From Trichomonas tenax (taxonomy: Eukaryota > Parabasalia > Trichomonadida > Trichomonadidae): 16,563 bases of DNA. The number at the start of each line of letters is the position of its first letter. Positions within the stretch are counted from its first letter, which is position 1. This document shows positions 7,070 to 16,469 of the stretch, piece by piece. The position numbers were made by a program, and so were the translations under genes. The notes under the pieces are model-generated. The model did not search any database and was not told the DNA's origin. It was given only the letters and a program-made list of their open reading frames with translations. The stretch covers positions 1 to 16,563 of the forward strand of contig JALKBU010001111.1 in the NCBI GenBank assembly GCA_023091735.1, written 5' to 3'.

Positions 7070-8743
7070 TCATACCAATGTCTTGAGATTTGACGCAATT
7101 CTGCTTACGACATTTAAGCTATTTCTTTCGCCTAATGTGAGTCTAACTTTGCAATCTTTGTACTCAGGGATATCTCCTCCTGACATAGCGTATATAGCCA
7201 TCTCAATCAAGAAGTGGACAGGCCTGAGTCTCTTCTTTGACTCGAAGAAAGCAAGAGCAATTCTCAATGCTTCTCTATCGCCTGTCTTCAAGCTTAAAAC
7301 TGCCGCTTTTCTTGCATCTTCTTGTGACGAAACGCTTCCATCTCTTTTGAGACGTGCGAGATGATCAGATTCCTCATCGATGACTTCAAGCACATCAAAG
7401 AAATATGTTGAGAACGGTAAGTAATAGAATGACTGCGGAACAGACATATTCGAAGTCACTCCTGGATCAAACAAATCGTCTAAGTCATCACCATTGATCG
7501 ATGACTCAGAGTTATGAGAACTATTAATGTTTCCTTTGTACGATTGTTGTGGAATTTCTCCATTCTTTGGACGAATTGTTAGATATTTCTTTGCATCTTT
7601 AAGACGCATCACTCCATATGACTCACGGAGCTCGAAAATGACTCTGTAAATGAAATCGCTTTCTTCATCAAGCTGGCTCTCGATTATCTCCTTCTCTATA
7701 GTGCGAGGAACAGAACGTGGTGCGCGTCCTGATGGTTTTTCAGGAAGTTCCGGAGCAAACTTTGAATGTGTTGGCTCTTTGTATTCGCGGCAATAAAATG
7801 ATCCATTTACTGTGATCTTTGCTTCTTCATACTTTTTGTTGTTAATAAATGTCTTTGCAAAGCACATACACGACAAAGGAGATGACCACGCAGAATTCTT
7901 GAAATAATTTGCGATTGACTGTATTTTGGTCTTGTCATTCTTATGATGGCACATTTCTAAGAGGCATTTTGATATTGTTATATCATCTGGACAAAGGCGA
8001 TGCGATTGAATCAAATCAGCATATAATCTTTCAGCAATTGTTGATGTGAGAGGAACAAAGCAATGAATGGCCGCAATTAGTCTCGGAAATGACTTCTTGA
8101 GTACTGAAACCATGTTATAAAACTCCTGATTTTGAAAATTCGCAAGTAAATATGCAGCAAGAGCGTATTCGATGTCTGATGATGGTTGAAGGTTTTCTTC
8201 AATGTAAGAAATGTCATCATTGGACATTGTTTTCGGATCAATCATATTCAACGGGAAAGCGTCAACATACCACAAATTGTATATAGCGCGGTATAATTGG
8301 TCGTATGGAATCCAGTTCCTTAACAATGAAGACAAGCCGACTTCTTTCCACAGGTTATCTGGTTTTTCGACAACATTATTCGCAGTATCATAGACTTTTA
8401 CACTGACGGTCTTATCCTTTGTAACCTCGATGCGAACATCTAACTTGCAAAATGGATCCCAGCAACATATTAAAATATTGGCGATTTCATATTGCGATAT
8501 AGTGATCATTTTATGTGGTATTCTGCCAGACAAAGACTCATAGAACGAAATAACATCTTGCTCACTATACAAATTTAACCCAGAAAAGAATGAATATGTT
8601 TTGAAACTGCCGTTAGAGTGATTTTTCGTCATGATAACTAAGTCAGCGGGTCCAAGTCCGCACGGTGTTGACTTTAAGCTCTCAATTCTCTCCTGAACTT
8701 TACCTGTATCTGGAAGTTCAAGCAATCCAGAAATCGGCTTCAT
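7070..8743 (-). CDS. ChAPs-like (Chs5-Arf1-binding) putative cargo adaptor
   Basis: This is an intact 557-residue soluble protein with no signal peptide or membrane segment. In fungi, ChAPs proteins (Bch1, Bud7, Chs6) bind Arf1 and Chs5 to form the exomer, which sorts cargo from the trans-Golgi. Points of likeness are an N-terminal GLGPADL (29-35) like the LGPPDL of Bch1, and a helical, TPR-like middle with WSSPLSCMCFAK...KKYEEAKI (286-310), where fungal members have a similar P-x-W/C-LAK repeat. After these come a proline-rich linker (332-348) and a LPFSTYFFD block (442-450). DDLDDLFDPG (419-428) lies in a low-complexity stretch and resembles short peptides that bind clathrin or adaptor ear domains. 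The similarity is faint and recalled, not searched. Another alpha-solenoid trafficking protein is possible. The ATG is 20 bases after a TCATA initiator. Confidence 0.5.
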   Translation of the reverse strand: MKPISGLLELPDTGKVQERIESLKSTPCGLGPADLVIMTKNHSNGSFKTYSFFSGLNLYSEQDVISFYESLSGRIPHKMITISQYEIANILICCWDPFCKLDVRIEVTKDKTVSVKVYDTANNVVEKPDNLWKEVGLSSLLRNWIPYDQLYRAIYNLWYVDAFPLNMIDPKTMSNDDISYIEENLQPSSDIEYALAAYLLANFQNQEFYNMVSVLKKSFPRLIAAIHCFVPLTSTIAERLYADLIQSHRLCPDDITISKCLLEMCHHKNDKTKIQSIANYFKNSAWSSPLSCMCFAKTFINNKKYEEAKITVNGSFYCREYKEPTHSKFAPELPEKPSGRAPRSVPRTIEKEIIESQLDEESDFIYRVIFELRESYGVMRLKDAKKYLTIRPKNGEIPQQSYKGNINSSHNSESSINGDDLDDLFDPGVTSNMSVPQSFYYLPFSTYFFDVLEVIDEESDHLARLKRDGSVSSQEDARKAAVLSLKTGDREALRIALAFFESKKRLRPVHFLIEMAIYAMSGGDIPEYKDCKVRLTLGERNSLNVVSRIASNLKTLV

Positions 8744-8760
8744 TTTTTTCTGTCAAAAAC

Positions 8761-8765
8761 TATGA
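8761..8765 (-). promoter_or_regulatory. Initiator of the ChAPs-like gene
   Basis: TCATA on the minus strand places a start base at 8763, twenty bases before the ATG. It matches TCA-Y-(A/T). Confidence 0.5.
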
Positions 8766-9140
8766 ATATAACACCTTTTAGTTCGCATTTGATTAATAAA
8801 AATAAAAAATCAAACTTTTTGAGATTTTTTTTGTAAATTCGGAGTACTGCTGTAATTTGCATTTGTAAAATGAAATGAATATGAGAATCAAGTTTTTAAC
8901 GAAAAACGTTTTGGAATTCGACAATGAAAAAATAATAAATCATAAATAATGATAAAAATAGATTTTGAAATAGTTCGTTTATTTAAATTTAGAATAATAA
9001 AGTCGTGAGTTGGAAAAAACAAATGACAAACATATTATTGTAAAGAGTCAAAAGTCAGAAATTTGTTACAAAAATTTTGTTTTTTTTTTTAAAAAAAAAA
9101 ATTCCAAAATTTTTGGAAAAAATCTTCGTTGATTGTTCAG
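8766..9140. other. Divergent intergenic region between ChAPs-like and ubiquitin-like genes
   Basis: This is the only head-to-head gene pair in the window, so the stretch should hold both promoters. It is almost pure A/T and contains the T11A11 block at 9080-9101. No distinct upstream element could be assigned with confidence. Confidence 0.5.
9080..9101. repeat. Perfect T11A11 palindrome
   Basis: Eleven T are followed directly by eleven A, then an imperfect palindrome, ttccaaaatttttggaa (9102-9118). The block sits about 43 bases before the initiator of the ubiquitin-like gene. Poly(dA:dT) tracts exclude nucleosomes in many eukaryotes, so a promoter role is plausible but not shown. Confidence 0.7.
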
Positions 9141-9141
9141 T

Positions 9142-9146
9142 TCATT
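9142..9146 (+). promoter_or_regulatory. Initiator of the ubiquitin-like gene
   Basis: TCATT has its A at 9144, eleven bases before the ATG at 9155. This argues that translation starts at 9155 and not at an in-frame ATG at 9077, which would lie upstream of the transcript. Confidence 0.65.
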
Positions 9147-9154
9147 TTTCAACA

Positions 9155-9379
9155 ATGCACATTATCTACGCTCGCACACTTTCAGGTCAGAAGATCCCAG
9201 TCGAGTATGAGGACAATATGCGTGTTTCTGCTGTTAAACACGTTGTTCAGAACGCTTCTGGAATTCCAGCATCAGATCTCAACATAGTTTACAACGGTAA
9301 GGTACTTAATGATAATGTACACATCGGAGATGTCACAATCAAGCTCGCTACATATATCAGTGCCGTTCCAAAGCTCTAA
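9155..9379 (+). CDS. Ubiquitin-like protein lacking C-terminal Gly-Gly
   Basis: This is a 74-residue protein made of a single ubiquitin fold. It aligns with ubiquitin from the first residue: MHIIYARTLSGQKIPVEY against the first beta hairpin, SGIPASDLNIVYNGKVL (35-51) against the GIPPDQQ...FAGKQL segment, and GDVTIK against the following loop. Lys49 aligns with ubiquitin Lys48 and Val45 with Ile44. The end reads ISAVPKL, so the LRLRGG tail needed for activation by E1 is absent. It also lacks the double Tyr that ends Hub1/UBL5, another non-conjugated modifier of similar size. It may act by non-covalent binding. The start at 9155 is set by the initiator; an in-frame ATG at 9077 would add 26 Phe/Lys-rich residues from the T/A tract and is unlikely. 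The stop is TAAA. Confidence 0.8.
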   Translation: MHIIYARTLSGQKIPVEYEDNMRVSAVKHVVQNASGIPASDLNIVYNGKVLNDNVHIGDVTIKLATYISAVPKL

Positions 9380-10428
9380 ATCAAATTTCGGCTTTGTATA
9401 CTATCGTCTAAATAAACATATATCTATTCTAATTAAACTACTGTTTTCCTTAGGAACAATTGCGTTTCGATTTGTGGGTTGATTGAAAAAACTTAATTTC
9501 ATTTGGTCGTTTGCAACAATAGTTTATTTGATTCTTCAAACAATGGAATGTTTATTTATGGATTAATAGATGGCGGCTGTTTATCTACCGAAGTTTTTAT
9601 TGAAGGTTTGATCAACAACTTTTAATGTAGAACATCAGTTCACAATGATGCATTATTATGCCTTTGAAGATGAATGCTTAGAAAGCATATAATTATTGAC
9701 TAATCTTCTCATATATTGTTCATTCGTGAAAAAAAATCCTGATACAAGGTGTCCAACTCTCGAGATCAGGCTATATTCTTAGTTATTGTATCCAATGCTT
9801 CTACACATTGAGGGTGTAACCACCATAGTACCTGCAAAGGCTTTCATTGAATTCAACATGAGATCAAGTTTTGCCGTAATGTGCATTGAAGTACATATAA
9901 GTAATATATGTTTATTATCTACATTAAATACAATGTGAACAATTCTACATACATATTCAAATAATTTCTTTCTTTTTAGCAATCATATCTTTGAGCCTTA
10001 AGCACCGAAAATTTGTTCTATATGTATGCAAACAATTGAATTACAAATAAAGGATAAGCTCTGATGTGATTCATTAACATAAGAGATTTCTTATAATTGT
10101 TGTGGATTCAAAATGAATTAATTCAATGAAATATCAACATGGTCTTAAAGCACCAAACATTATGCATTAGTATTTTGTTAGATATGCGTATGTTACATAT
10201 GAAAATTAAGTCCATTTCATTCATTTTGATTGAAACATCATGGATAAAAAGTGAAAACATGCTTTTAAAGTGAGATTTAAGCGATACACCTAAACGCATC
10301 GATGAGCTTAATCAAATTGGAAAAAATTGCAAAACATTGAACATTAAAATTGTTTGAAAATGAAATATTGACATCTAAAAAGGGATAAAAATTGAAATTT
10401 GACATAAAAATTACATCAATTATTTGCA
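9380..10428. other. 1-kb AT-rich intergenic region
   Basis: No convincing gene is present. The best frame is a minus-strand 67-codon stretch at 9779-9982 with no initiator and no recognised motif. A small hairpin, atgctt-aga-aagcat, lies at 9674-9688. Before the next gene, a loose initiator-like TCAAT lies about 10-14 bases ahead of its ATG. Confidence 0.45.
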
Positions 10429-13400
10429 ATGTTCCTTAGAAAAATGAAAGAAGTTTCGCAAGTGGTCCCAAATTACCAAAAAATCGCGTCAAATATCGAT
10501 GTTCTCGTTGATGACCAGGATTTTGTGACTAAAAACTCAAAGCAGGACTATCTTTCAATATTAAAACTGTGCGAACTCAATATTGATCAAACTGTTACGT
10601 TGTTCGGTAATCTATCGAACAGGTTTAGTCATTTGGATCTGTTTGAAATATTCTCTTCCGCTACAATTAATATTGGAACAAATATAAAAACTCTTCAAAT
10701 GCTTTTAAACTTCTTGGGAGGGAACTTAAAGTGTTCCTTTTTCACAACATTATCTGAATATCTTAAATTACTGCAAAATAAGCAACAAGAAGTTATAAAT
10801 AATCACAAAAGAATGAGCGATGAAGACAATAAGAGAATAGTCAACGACATTATGGGACAGGTAAATAAAATACTTGATGATATGAACAATCGTCCAGAAA
10901 AATCTAAAAACTCTGCGCTTCAATTTGCATTATTAGCTTCGTTAGTATCATCACTATCAAGATATAGTGATGATTCATCAGATTATGAAGAAATTGAACA
11001 AGATTCGAATAATGAGGAAAATAATGAAACACAAATACCACCAATGCCACAGATAGATCAAATGGAAATTCCTGAAAAATACATAGAACAACAAATTAAA
11101 CTCACAGATCCAGAATCTATTCCAACTGGTGATACAAAGCGGTTTATGCCGGTTTCTATATTTGAAAATAATGAAATTCAAGAAAAGAAACATAATAATA
11201 AGTTTTCAAAGCAATTTAAACTTGATCAACAAAAAATATTAGAAAAAATTACAGAAATTCCAATAGAAAGCTCAAACTCTACCAACAATTCTCAATACAT
11301 CGAAGACAAAGTAGTTGAAATTCCACCAAAGCAAGAAAATAATCAAAATATCACAAAATCACAAATTATTGAAGAAACGAAACCAAATAAACAACAAAAT
11401 AATAAAAATATACAAATGAATTCAAAAGCTAAAGAAAATGTTGCTGAAATAATGGATCTGATTCATAAACAATCAGGAAAATCACTTGAACAAAGTAATG
11501 ATATTCCAAAGATGCCTGAATTCAAACAAAATGAAGAAATTTTAACCAAAGCTAATTTCACACCAAAACAGAGTGAACCGAAAGTTGTTGAAATCACAGA
11601 ATCAAAGCCTAAAATTGAAGAAAAACAAGTTAAAGAAAATATACAAATTGATCAAGAAAAGAAACGAATTGCTGCATCAAACGAAAATAAACAAAACACT
11701 GCATCAAACGAAAAAATTAAACAAAGTAATTCTTCAAAGAATGAAGTTAAGCAACAGGCCACAAGTGTGCAGCCACAAAAACAAAATGAATCAAATAATG
11801 AAAAGCAAAAGGATGTTAAACAGCAGAATCAAGATAAACCAAAGACTGAAAATAAACAAACCCAAGAAAAGATAACAAATGAACAAAAACCGAAAGAAAC
11901 AAAACCAAATGCACTAAAGAAATCAAATATTAAATCTGTCGAAAATAAGGAATCACAAAAGCAAGAAAATATTAAAGTAAATGCCCAAAAGATGCAGGAA
12001 ACAAAGCCAAATGCAGACAAGAAATCAGATATTAAACCTGCCGAAAATAAAGAACCACAAAAGCAAACCCAAGAAAAACCATTCATTAAAGAAGAAAATA
12101 AAGAACAAGAAAAACAAAACGATAATAAACCAGAACACAATAAAGAAAAAATTGCGGAACAGCCGCAAAATGTTGTTGAAGAAGAAAACCAAAATGAAAA
12201 GAAAGATGAAAGCATTAAAGGAAATAATGTAGACCCTAAACTTAAGTCAGTTTCCATATGTAATTGGAACAATTTCCAGACAGAAAAAGATTTGGAAAAT
12301 GCATTGAGGTTATTGCAAGCATTTGATGTTAAACTCAAAATAAATAAAAGAGTTGAAAAACCTACAGTATGTGAAGCACTATTAGAAGCTTCGTGTGAAT
12401 TAACATTCAAACGCATTTATGAGATGGAATTCGAATGCAATAAAATTGATTCATGGAAACTTCTCGAAATTGTTCAACCCACTAATCAATTCTTCCAGAA
12501 CATTTATTCGGCTTTGGATTATGCTGTATTTGTAAATCAACCAATCACCATTATTATGGCGCGATACGAATATTATCTTGAAGTTGTTGATGAGCAGCAT
12601 AATACGCTTTTGATTCATGCTGCAAAGAGCGGAAATCTTAATCTAACACGTAATTTACTTGCTTATGGTGATATTGATGTCAACAGCTGTAACGACAATA
12701 AAGAAACAGCTTTGTTCTGGTTTGCTTTCAAGAACAGTTTAGATGGAGTTCGTCTCCTTCTTCTTCATTCTAAAGTCGATGTTAATGCTGCAAGATTTGA
12801 TGGACTTACTCCATTGATGATGGCTGTGATGTTCAACAATTATGGCATCGTTGATCATTTGTTGAAGCATCCAAAGATTCAGATAAACGCAAAGAATGCT
12901 AAAGGAATGACAGCACTCAACTTTGCAAAGTCCAATTTGATCAAACAACTTCTTATTACACATGGAGCAACGAACACAATTAAATTCCAAATCGACATCA
13001 AGAAAGGAAAAGAAACGAATAAGAAACTTCCTGACTTGAAACAAGATAGATCACCAAGGATTCAAATCAGATGTTTGGAGTCCCTTTGTCCTTCTATCAC
13101 TTCTCTCAAGAAGATGACAAACAATGAATCAAACTTTGACGCTATTTTTGATCTTCCTGTTTCTGCTCATGGTGATGCAGAGATTTTTAAGTTTGCAAAG
13201 GAGAATGGTTATTTGGATGTTAATGATCCAATGAAAACACCTCTCATTGTGAAAGCAGCTGTAGAGAACAATCTACAGCTTGTTAAAACACTTGTTAGTC
13301 ACGGTGTTGATGTTAATTCATGCGATGATGAAGGTTACGGAGTTCTTTACTGGTTCACCCAATATGGAAATTCAGAAGCTCTTAATTGGCTCGCAAGTAG

Positions 13401-13662
13401 AAAAGATGTAGATTTCACACATCAAGACATAGATGGTTGGACACCAACAATGAGTGCTGCTGCTTATGTAGATAATCAGTTAGTTTCATCATTAGTCAAA
13501 TCAGAGATTTCAAACAAATCAATTCGCAATAATAAAGGACAAAACGCGATTGATGTTGCTGCAAAACAATCAACAGTCAATGTTTTGGCGCAATCTGTTG
13601 ATAAAGCGCCAAGGAAATGTTATCCTGTTCTAACAGGCCCCGACTCAGTACCAATATATTAA
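10429..13662 (+). CDS. Large ankyrin-repeat protein with Gln/Lys/Asn-rich middle
   Basis: The intact frame is 1077 residues. Residues 1 to about 177 form a helical region resembling the leader found before ankyrin repeats in Trichomonas proteins. Residues about 178-600 are low complexity, first acidic (DDSSDYEEIEQD), then dominated by Lys, Gln, Asn and Glu, with internal repeats of the ETKPNA...KKS...IK..ENKE type. A second helical part follows (601-719). Ankyrin repeats lie at about 720-850 (HNTLLIHAAKSGNLNLTRNL, GLTPLMMAVMFNNYGIVDHL) and about 913-1055 (KTPLIVKAAVENNLQLVKTL, then HGVDVNSCDDEG). Ankyrin stacks bind partner proteins; the partner here is unknown. No membrane segment is seen. 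The ATG at 10429 follows TCAAT, a poor match to the initiator; a second ATG at 10444 could serve instead. An AATAAA lies at 13694-13699, about 30 bases past the stop. Confidence 0.88.
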   Translation: MFLRKMKEVSQVVPNYQKIASNIDVLVDDQDFVTKNSKQDYLSILKLCELNIDQTVTLFGNLSNRFSHLDLFEIFSSATINIGTNIKTLQMLLNFLGGNLKCSFFTTLSEYLKLLQNKQQEVINNHKRMSDEDNKRIVNDIMGQVNKILDDMNNRPEKSKNSALQFALLASLVSSLSRYSDDSSDYEEIEQDSNNEENNETQIPPMPQIDQMEIPEKYIEQQIKLTDPESIPTGDTKRFMPVSIFENNEIQEKKHNNKFSKQFKLDQQKILEKITEIPIESSNSTNNSQYIEDKVVEIPPKQENNQNITKSQIIEETKPNKQQNNKNIQMNSKAKENVAEIMDLIHKQSGKSLEQSNDIPKMPEFKQNEEILTKANFTPKQSEPKVVEITESKPKIEEKQVKENIQIDQEKKRIAASNENKQNTASNEKIKQSNSSKNEVKQQATSVQPQKQNESNNEKQKDVKQQNQDKPKTENKQTQEKITNEQKPKETKPNALKKSNIKSVENKESQKQENIKVNAQKMQETKPNADKKSDIKPAENKEPQKQTQEKPFIKEENKEQEKQNDNKPEHNKEKIAEQPQNVVEEENQNEKKDESIKGNNVDPKLKSVSICNWNNFQTEKDLENALRLLQAFDVKLKINKRVEKPTVCEALLEASCELTFKRIYEMEFECNKIDSWKLLEIVQPTNQFFQNIYSALDYAVFVNQPITIIMARYEYYLEVVDEQHNTLLIHAAKSGNLNLTRNLLAYGDIDVNSCNDNKETALFWFAFKNSLDGVRLLLLHSKVDVNAARFDGLTPLMMAVMFNNYGIVDHLLKHPKIQINAKNAKGMTALNFAKSNLIKQLLITHGATNTIKFQIDIKKGKETNKKLPDLKQDRSPRIQIRCLESLCPSITSLKKMTNNESNFDAIFDLPVSAHGDAEIFKFAKENGYLDVNDPMKTPLIVKAAVENNLQLVKTLVSHGVDVNSCDDEGYGVLYWFTQYGNSEALNWLASRKDVDFTHQDIDGWTPTMSAAAYVDNQLVSSLVKSEISNKSIRNNKGQNAIDVAAKQSTVNVLAQSVDKAPRKCYPVLTGPDSVPIY
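11896..12066 (+). repeat. Coding tandem duplication, about 102-bp period
   Basis: Within the low-complexity part of the ankyrin gene, the segment starting gaaacaaaaccaaatgca at 11896 recurs at 11998 as gaaacaaagccaaatgca. Each copy encodes ETKPNA followed by a KKS, IK and ENKE pattern over about 23 residues. The 102-base offset is 34 codons, so the frame is kept. A shorter duplication (AASNENKQN, then TASNEKIKQ) lies about 180-220 bases upstream, around 11670-11725. Confidence 0.7.
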
Positions 13663-13693
13663 TCTGTTATGTATAGAGATTTTATGTTTTTAT

Positions 13694-13699
13694 AATAAA
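13694..13699 (+). terminator. Possible polyadenylation signal of the large ankyrin gene
   Basis: AATAAA occurs 31 bases after the TAA stop, in the 120-base gap before the converging pseudogene. It is suggestive but common in AT-rich DNA. Confidence 0.4.
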
Positions 13700-13782
13700 G
13701 TATGTTATTAAAAATTTTGAACATTTTTAAAAAATTACATGGAAAAAAAAACATTTACTACATAACTAACAAAAAAAAAATA

Positions 13783-15650
13783 TTATGATGTTTCTTGTGG
13801 TGACTGATGCAAAACAAATGGATCGCTTGATTGTTCTGTTTCAACTGGTGGGAATTGTTCACTCTTCGAGTAATCAGAAGAATAAACTGTAAATGAATCG
13901 AATGTAAATTCTTCATCACTAGTGCCTTCTTCTTTTTCTTGGAGAATCTTTTGGATTTTGTGTGCTTGCCTGATAAAGTTGAAGATTGATAATACAATGA
14001 TGCAAATAATAAGAATAGAACCTGATACGTATGTCGCAACCTTTGTCTTGTATGCAACTTCTGGTTTAACATATGTTGTTTGTAAAGGAGGCGCTGTTTC
14101 TCGGATTTCTGGGACATCTGACATCAATACTCCAAAAACATCCTCATATTCTCCGTCCCAAGGATCGTTCTTGCCGTATATTGGTATTCCGTAGACATCT
14201 TCTCCTGTGCAGGATTGTGGAACGATAGCAACAAAACATATTCTTGCAAGTTCGGTTTGTGTTTCTTCTGTAAAATAGATATAAACTCTGTTTGTAAGTG
14301 ATCCATCGAATGTAAGAGATTTAACTAAAAGATGATTGTTGACAGTGAGATTAATTAAGCTCCTGCATGCTTCGAAAGTATTTGTTGGGAGCTTTGTTGC
14401 TGTTTCTATTGTCAATTCTTGGAGAGACGTACATGTAAAGAAGCATGATTCACCAAATGATGATAGAGTCGAAGGAATCACGAGCTTCCGTATGGAATTG
14501 CAGTTAGCGAATGCATAATCTCCTAATGTTGTAATAGTACTTGAGAATAATGCATTTGTTTCTTCACTCAATTGTCTTATTGAAGAAGATTTATAAATAA
14601 TAGTTGTTAAAGATGTGCAGCCATCAAATGCATGGTTGCCAATTGACTAAATTGTTAATGGGAGAATTACGTTATTAATCGACGCATAATCTTGGAATAA
14701 ACTTTCGCTTATTGAAGCGAACCCATTTGGAATTTTATAATCTGGAAGACTTGAGAAGCCTTTGAAAACTCCTGCACCAAGTGTTTCCAACGCTGGAAGG
14801 TTGTCAAGAATATATATGCTAGCGCAGCCAGCGAATGCTTCATCTCCAATTGATGTGACTATGGCAGGTGTAGTAACATCACTCAAATTTGCGCAATTTT
14901 TGAAAGTATAAGCAGCAATTTGTGTTAATCTATCTCAAAGATCGATAGTATCAAGACTGGAACATCCATTGAATGCATATTTCTTGATGGTTGTGAGTGC
15001 CGATGAAACTGATATTTGATACAGGCTTGAACAATTTTCAAATGCGTTGTGTCTAATTACTGTAACTGTTTGAAGATCTGCACAATTCTGAAATGCAGAA
15101 GCTTCAATTGTCGTCACTTGAGTCAAAGTGACTTCACGAATTCGAGAGTCACCAAATACTTCTTCAGCAAGCAATGCAAGATTGGTGAGATCACCATCAA
15201 TATTAACCTGTGGATATTTCCTATCGATGTTACTCGGTCTATATTTAGAATAGATTGAAGATTTTTGCAACCGATGAAAGCTGTCACATCAATAGTTGTG
15301 CAAGCAGATAAATCAATGTTTCCAGTCAATGCATAACAGTGATAAAATGTACTCTCACTAATTGAGGGCACAAGCGGCATACCATAGATTTGCTGCAGTT
15401 CATTGCAATCAAAGAATGCACCCTGACCAAGCGAATTGACTTGACTTAAATCAATGATGCTCGTTAACTTATGGCACATGAAGAATGCATTCATATCAAC
15501 TTGTTTGCATCGAGGCATTCCAACAATACCACTCAGCTTATAGCATTGGAAGAACGCTGTGTCATACACTCGATAAATCAATAGGTCCAACAAATTTTGA
15601 ATCACCTTAAAATATAATGAAGGCCAATCTGCTACGAAAATAATTCTTAA
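13783..15650 (-). pseudogene. BspA-like leucine-rich repeat surface protein, broken
   Basis: BspA-like proteins are the largest surface-protein family of Trichomonas and are thought to aid adhesion. From about 15650 to 15240 one frame holds repeats such as AFFDCNELQQIYGMP and AFIGCKNLQSI. A frameshift near 15240 moves to the frame that carries the rest (AFQNCADLQTV, AFNGCSSLDTI, AFANCNSIRKL). That frame has an in-frame TGA at 14935-14937 and TAG at 14647-14649, with clear repeats on both sides of each. A short unit (TVTV directly before IRHNAF) suggests a small in-frame deletion. The repeats end at about 14300. Then come an acidic stalk, a hydrophobic segment, and a tail of about 60 residues. 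No start codon or signal peptide is visible at the 5' end, which may be truncated. With three breaks it should not yield a full protein. Confidence 0.82.
13972..14040 (-). other. Transmembrane segment and tail of the BspA-like pseudogene
   Basis: This stretch encodes VSGSILIICIIVLSIFNFI, a single membrane-spanning helix, followed by RQAHKIQK, positive residues expected on the cytoplasmic side. The tail downstream (to 13783) is acidic and Ser/Tyr-rich, with SSDPF near the end, which resembles DPF peptides of endocytic adaptors. Only a minority of trichomonad BspA proteins have such an anchor. The last 262 codons are open, so the anchor and tail part is itself undamaged. Confidence 0.75.
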
Positions 15651-16469
15651 AAATCAATTATCGATGAAATATGATTACATTACTGCTGTTGGTAATATTT
15701 TTCTTATCCTCCAAAAAAGTGAAAACTATCAATTTTAAGCTCTCAATTTCGAGTATTTGCTTATATTATGGCTTATATTATGAACGATAAAATGAATAAA
15801 CCTGGATTTATGAATCGGACTCAAAAAGTTGCATTTGCAGACATTCTCATTTTATGAATTTTCACCGTTAATTTTTAAGGAAATTTAAATACATTATTTC
15901 TCCATCATTGAGGATAGTAGGTCGTTCATTTCCTTACAGATATGATTGAATGATCCTTGAAAAACGAAAATGGCTATTCGTGATATGCATTTTGTCGCTT
16001 TATAGTTCCAACCTTTAACCAAATATAATCATCATAAAATTGTAAAGATATTCAATTATGATGGGATTGATTAAATGTGATAAAAGACTATATCTTTCGA
16101 AAGTAGATGCTTTTGTTTGCTTCATATCGTTCGATTTTTAAAAATTGAATGATGAATTCAAAAATTGTTATTATGAAAAATATTGACTCTCGATTAAGAT
16201 TTAACTTTTGTTATCCAAATTGTTGCTTATATTACCAATTTTGTATTCTCATACGGAGCCAAATACTTCCGTTCATGGATTTTTGATGACTTAAGATTTG
16301 AATTTTAGGAAAAAGGTTTAGGAAAACTGATTATAATTGCAACTGTAAAAACACCATAGATATTTTGTGCTTTTGCATTATAAAAACCTGTATTTTCCTT
16401 ATATTTTCACAGATCATTTTTTAATCAAATTTAATCAGGGACTGGGACAAAATAGAACAACGTGCTTTT
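15651..16469. other. AT-rich region at the right side without genes
   Basis: I see no reading frame, RNA gene or repeat that stands out. Composition is similar to the other intergenic stretches. Confidence 0.5.

Noticed and set aside
9077..9154. Upstream in-frame ATG extending the ubiquitin-like protein by 26 residues
   Set aside because: The initiator at 9142-9146 would start the transcript after it, and the extension encodes only Phe/Lys-rich sequence from the T/A tract.
9779..9982. 67-codon minus-strand frame in the 1-kb intergenic region
   Set aside because: It has no initiator and no recognised motif. Some stretches look faintly protein-like, but not enough to call even a relic.
11829..12416. 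195-codon Phe/Ser-rich frame antisense to the large ankyrin gene
   Set aside because: Its Phe/Ser/Cys pattern is the mirror of Lys, Glu and Gln codons in the low-complexity region, so it is not an independent gene.
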